From G039029935 sp039029935 (lineage in GTDB: Bacteria > Chloroflexota > Anaerolineae > Caldilineales > Caldilineaceae), in contig JBCCFC010000712.1 in the NCBI GenBank assembly GCA_039029935.1, positions 1 through 7,124 on the forward strand: a DNA stretch of 7,124 nucleotides, in the 5' to 3' direction. Positions 6,167 to 7,124 of the stretch are shown here, piece after piece; the stretch's first letter is position 1; the number at the start of each line of letters is the position of its first letter. Under the pieces are notes generated by a model. The model worked only from the letters and a program-made list of their open reading frames with translations, made no database searches and was not told the DNA's origin. The position numbers were made by a program, and so were the translations under genes.

Positions 6167-7124
6167 TTATGCAGAAAACTGAGCAACCGTCTCGCCACCA
6201 AGCCCACCACGCACCAATGCTTCCCAACATTGTACAGGTGACTCACCGAGAATTGACAGCAGGTTCTCTTGTAGCTCGGTGATGATAGGTGCTGATTCAT
6301 TGTCCGTTGGACCAACATTTGCCAGACGCGTCAGCGCATCCATCGCAAAGCCAACATTGATGACGTTCTTATCCGTGCGGATGACCTCTTTGAGCGCATC
6401 AATGGCGGGTTCCAATGCTGGACCAAGCGCATCGGCTCCATGTGTACAGAGGATGACAATCGACCAGAGGACATTCTCACGCACGGCAGAGCGCACAGGC
6501 TCAAACCGATCCATGCCAAAGTCTACACCATTGCCTTCACAGACATCACAGTCATCAGTGGGGCGCACAAACTTGATGGATCGTTTTTGCGCGCGGTCCA
6601 TTGCCGGTCGATTTTCTTCGTATGAAAGGCTTTGTACAAGTGCATTGAGGCAGGCGGGGATCAGCGATTTGCCTTCATCTGTGGCAATGGCGCGCCGCCC
6701 TAGACAGCCCAACGTGCCCGCCGCAACCGAGCGTACATAGACGGATTGATCTTCATGCAAGCATTGCATAACCACCTGTAACACGTCATCGGTCAATGGA
6801 CTGGCATCGCCCAGCGCATAGACACCTGCTTTGCGCACCCATTTGACAGGCGACTGTGCGGCCTCAATCAGTGTCGCGGTCGCGTCAGGACCAACGGCAA
6901 TCAGGCCGTAGGTGGCAGCGCGACGCACACTTTCGCGATTATCATAGAGTGCTTGACCGAGCAGTTGCGTTGCCAACGCAGTATCGCCGATGGATGCTAG
7001 TTTATAAGCTGCACCAATGCGCACTGGCTCGGCATCATCATATTTGGTGTATAGCTGCTCAACCAATGCCTCGGCCTCTTTGACACGCGCTTCGGGTGAC
7101 AGGTTTGCTGATTCAGGACGTGGA
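6167..7124 (-). CDS. HEAT-repeat protein with one CxxCxGxG motif (N-terminus beyond the right edge)
   Basis: The frame is open from the right edge to TAA at 6169-6167, giving at least 318 C-terminal residues. TTG at 7066-7064 is a possible start, but coding-like sequence continues beyond it (SPEARVKEAEALVEQLY), so the gene is taken as partial. Paired helices of HEAT type recur: VRIGAAYKLASIGD, VRRAATYGLIAVG, VRKAGVYALGDAS, VRSVAAGTLGCLG and VGFAMDALTRLANVG. This makes an alpha-solenoid, a fold used for protein-protein contacts; no enzyme motif is visible. Between repeats, at 6550-6527, lies CDVCEGNG, one exact copy of the CxxCxGxG motif that DnaJ-type zinc domains carry four times. A single copy could bind zinc only with ligands from elsewhere or from a second subunit. 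The gene is on the same strand as the ATPase-nuclease gene but separated from it by a hairpin and promoter. Partner and function are unknown. Confidence 0.75.
   Translation of the reverse strand, partial: PRPESANLSPEARVKEAEALVEQLYTKYDDAEPVRIGAAYKLASIGDTALATQLLGQALYDNRESVRRAATYGLIAVGPDATATLIEAAQSPVKWVRKAGVYALGDASPLTDDVLQVVMQCLHEDQSVYVRSVAAGTLGCLGRRAIATDEGKSLIPACLNALVQSLSYEENRPAMDRAQKRSIKFVRPTDDCDVCEGNGVDFGMDRFEPVRSAVRENVLWSIVILCTHGADALGPALEPAIDALKEVIRTDKNVINVGFAMDALTRLANVGPTDNESAPIITELQENLLSILGESPVQCWEALVRGGLGGETVAQFSA

Noticed and set aside
6279..6740. A 153-codon + strand open frame opposite the HEAT-repeat gene
   Set aside because: Its translation is Ser/Arg/Pro-rich with no recognisable motif, and it is antisense to a gene with clear HEAT repeats; it is a shadow frame.

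Overview
This window looks bacterial: there are Shine-Dalgarno sites, tightly packed genes and no introns. It has about 50% G+C by eye, with local swings. No rRNA, tRNA or other marker fixes the taxon. The mix of large P-loop ATPases, a HEAT-repeat protein and long intergenic hairpins would fit a Chloroflexota-like or other large-genome environmental bacterium, but that is only a weak guess.

Left half (edge to 4186, + strand): an apparent three-gene operon. It holds (i) the 3' end of a gene whose product ends in what looks like a TerB-C domain; (ii) a 504-aa P-loop ATPase of the BREX BrxC/BrxD family (formerly DUF2791), best called BrxD-like; and (iii) a ~713-aa Lhr-like SF2 DNA helicase resembling BrxHI of type 2 BREX. 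The ATPase and helicase genes are almost fused, with 2 nt between stop and start. A 97-nt gap with a perfect 18-bp inverted repeat separates the TerB-C gene from the ATPase gene. No methyltransferase, PglZ, PglW or PglY gene is visible, so this is the BrxD/BrxHI pair joined to a TerB-type protein rather than a recognisable complete BREX locus. Such triads have been suggested to process DNA in stress response or phage defence; what this one does is not known from the sequence.

Right half (4183 to edge, - strand): a 600-aa P-loop ATPase of the archaeal-ATPase/STAND-like type. It has a central winged-helix-like part and a C-terminal PD-(D/E)XK nuclease-like domain, and its stop codon overlaps the helicase stop codon tail-to-tail. 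Upstream of it, on the same strand, lies the 3' part of a HEAT-repeat gene that runs off the right edge and carries one DnaJ-type CxxCxGxG motif. The 181-nt gap between these two holds a 28-bp hairpin that looks like a terminator for the HEAT gene, followed at once by a good sigma70-type promoter for the ATPase gene.

Together, the left operon reads as an ATP-driven DNA-handling machine (TerB-C protein, BrxD-like ATPase, helicase) facing a convergently transcribed ATPase-nuclease. Whether the two halves form one system cannot be told from this window. No gene-free stretch exceeds 300 bases.
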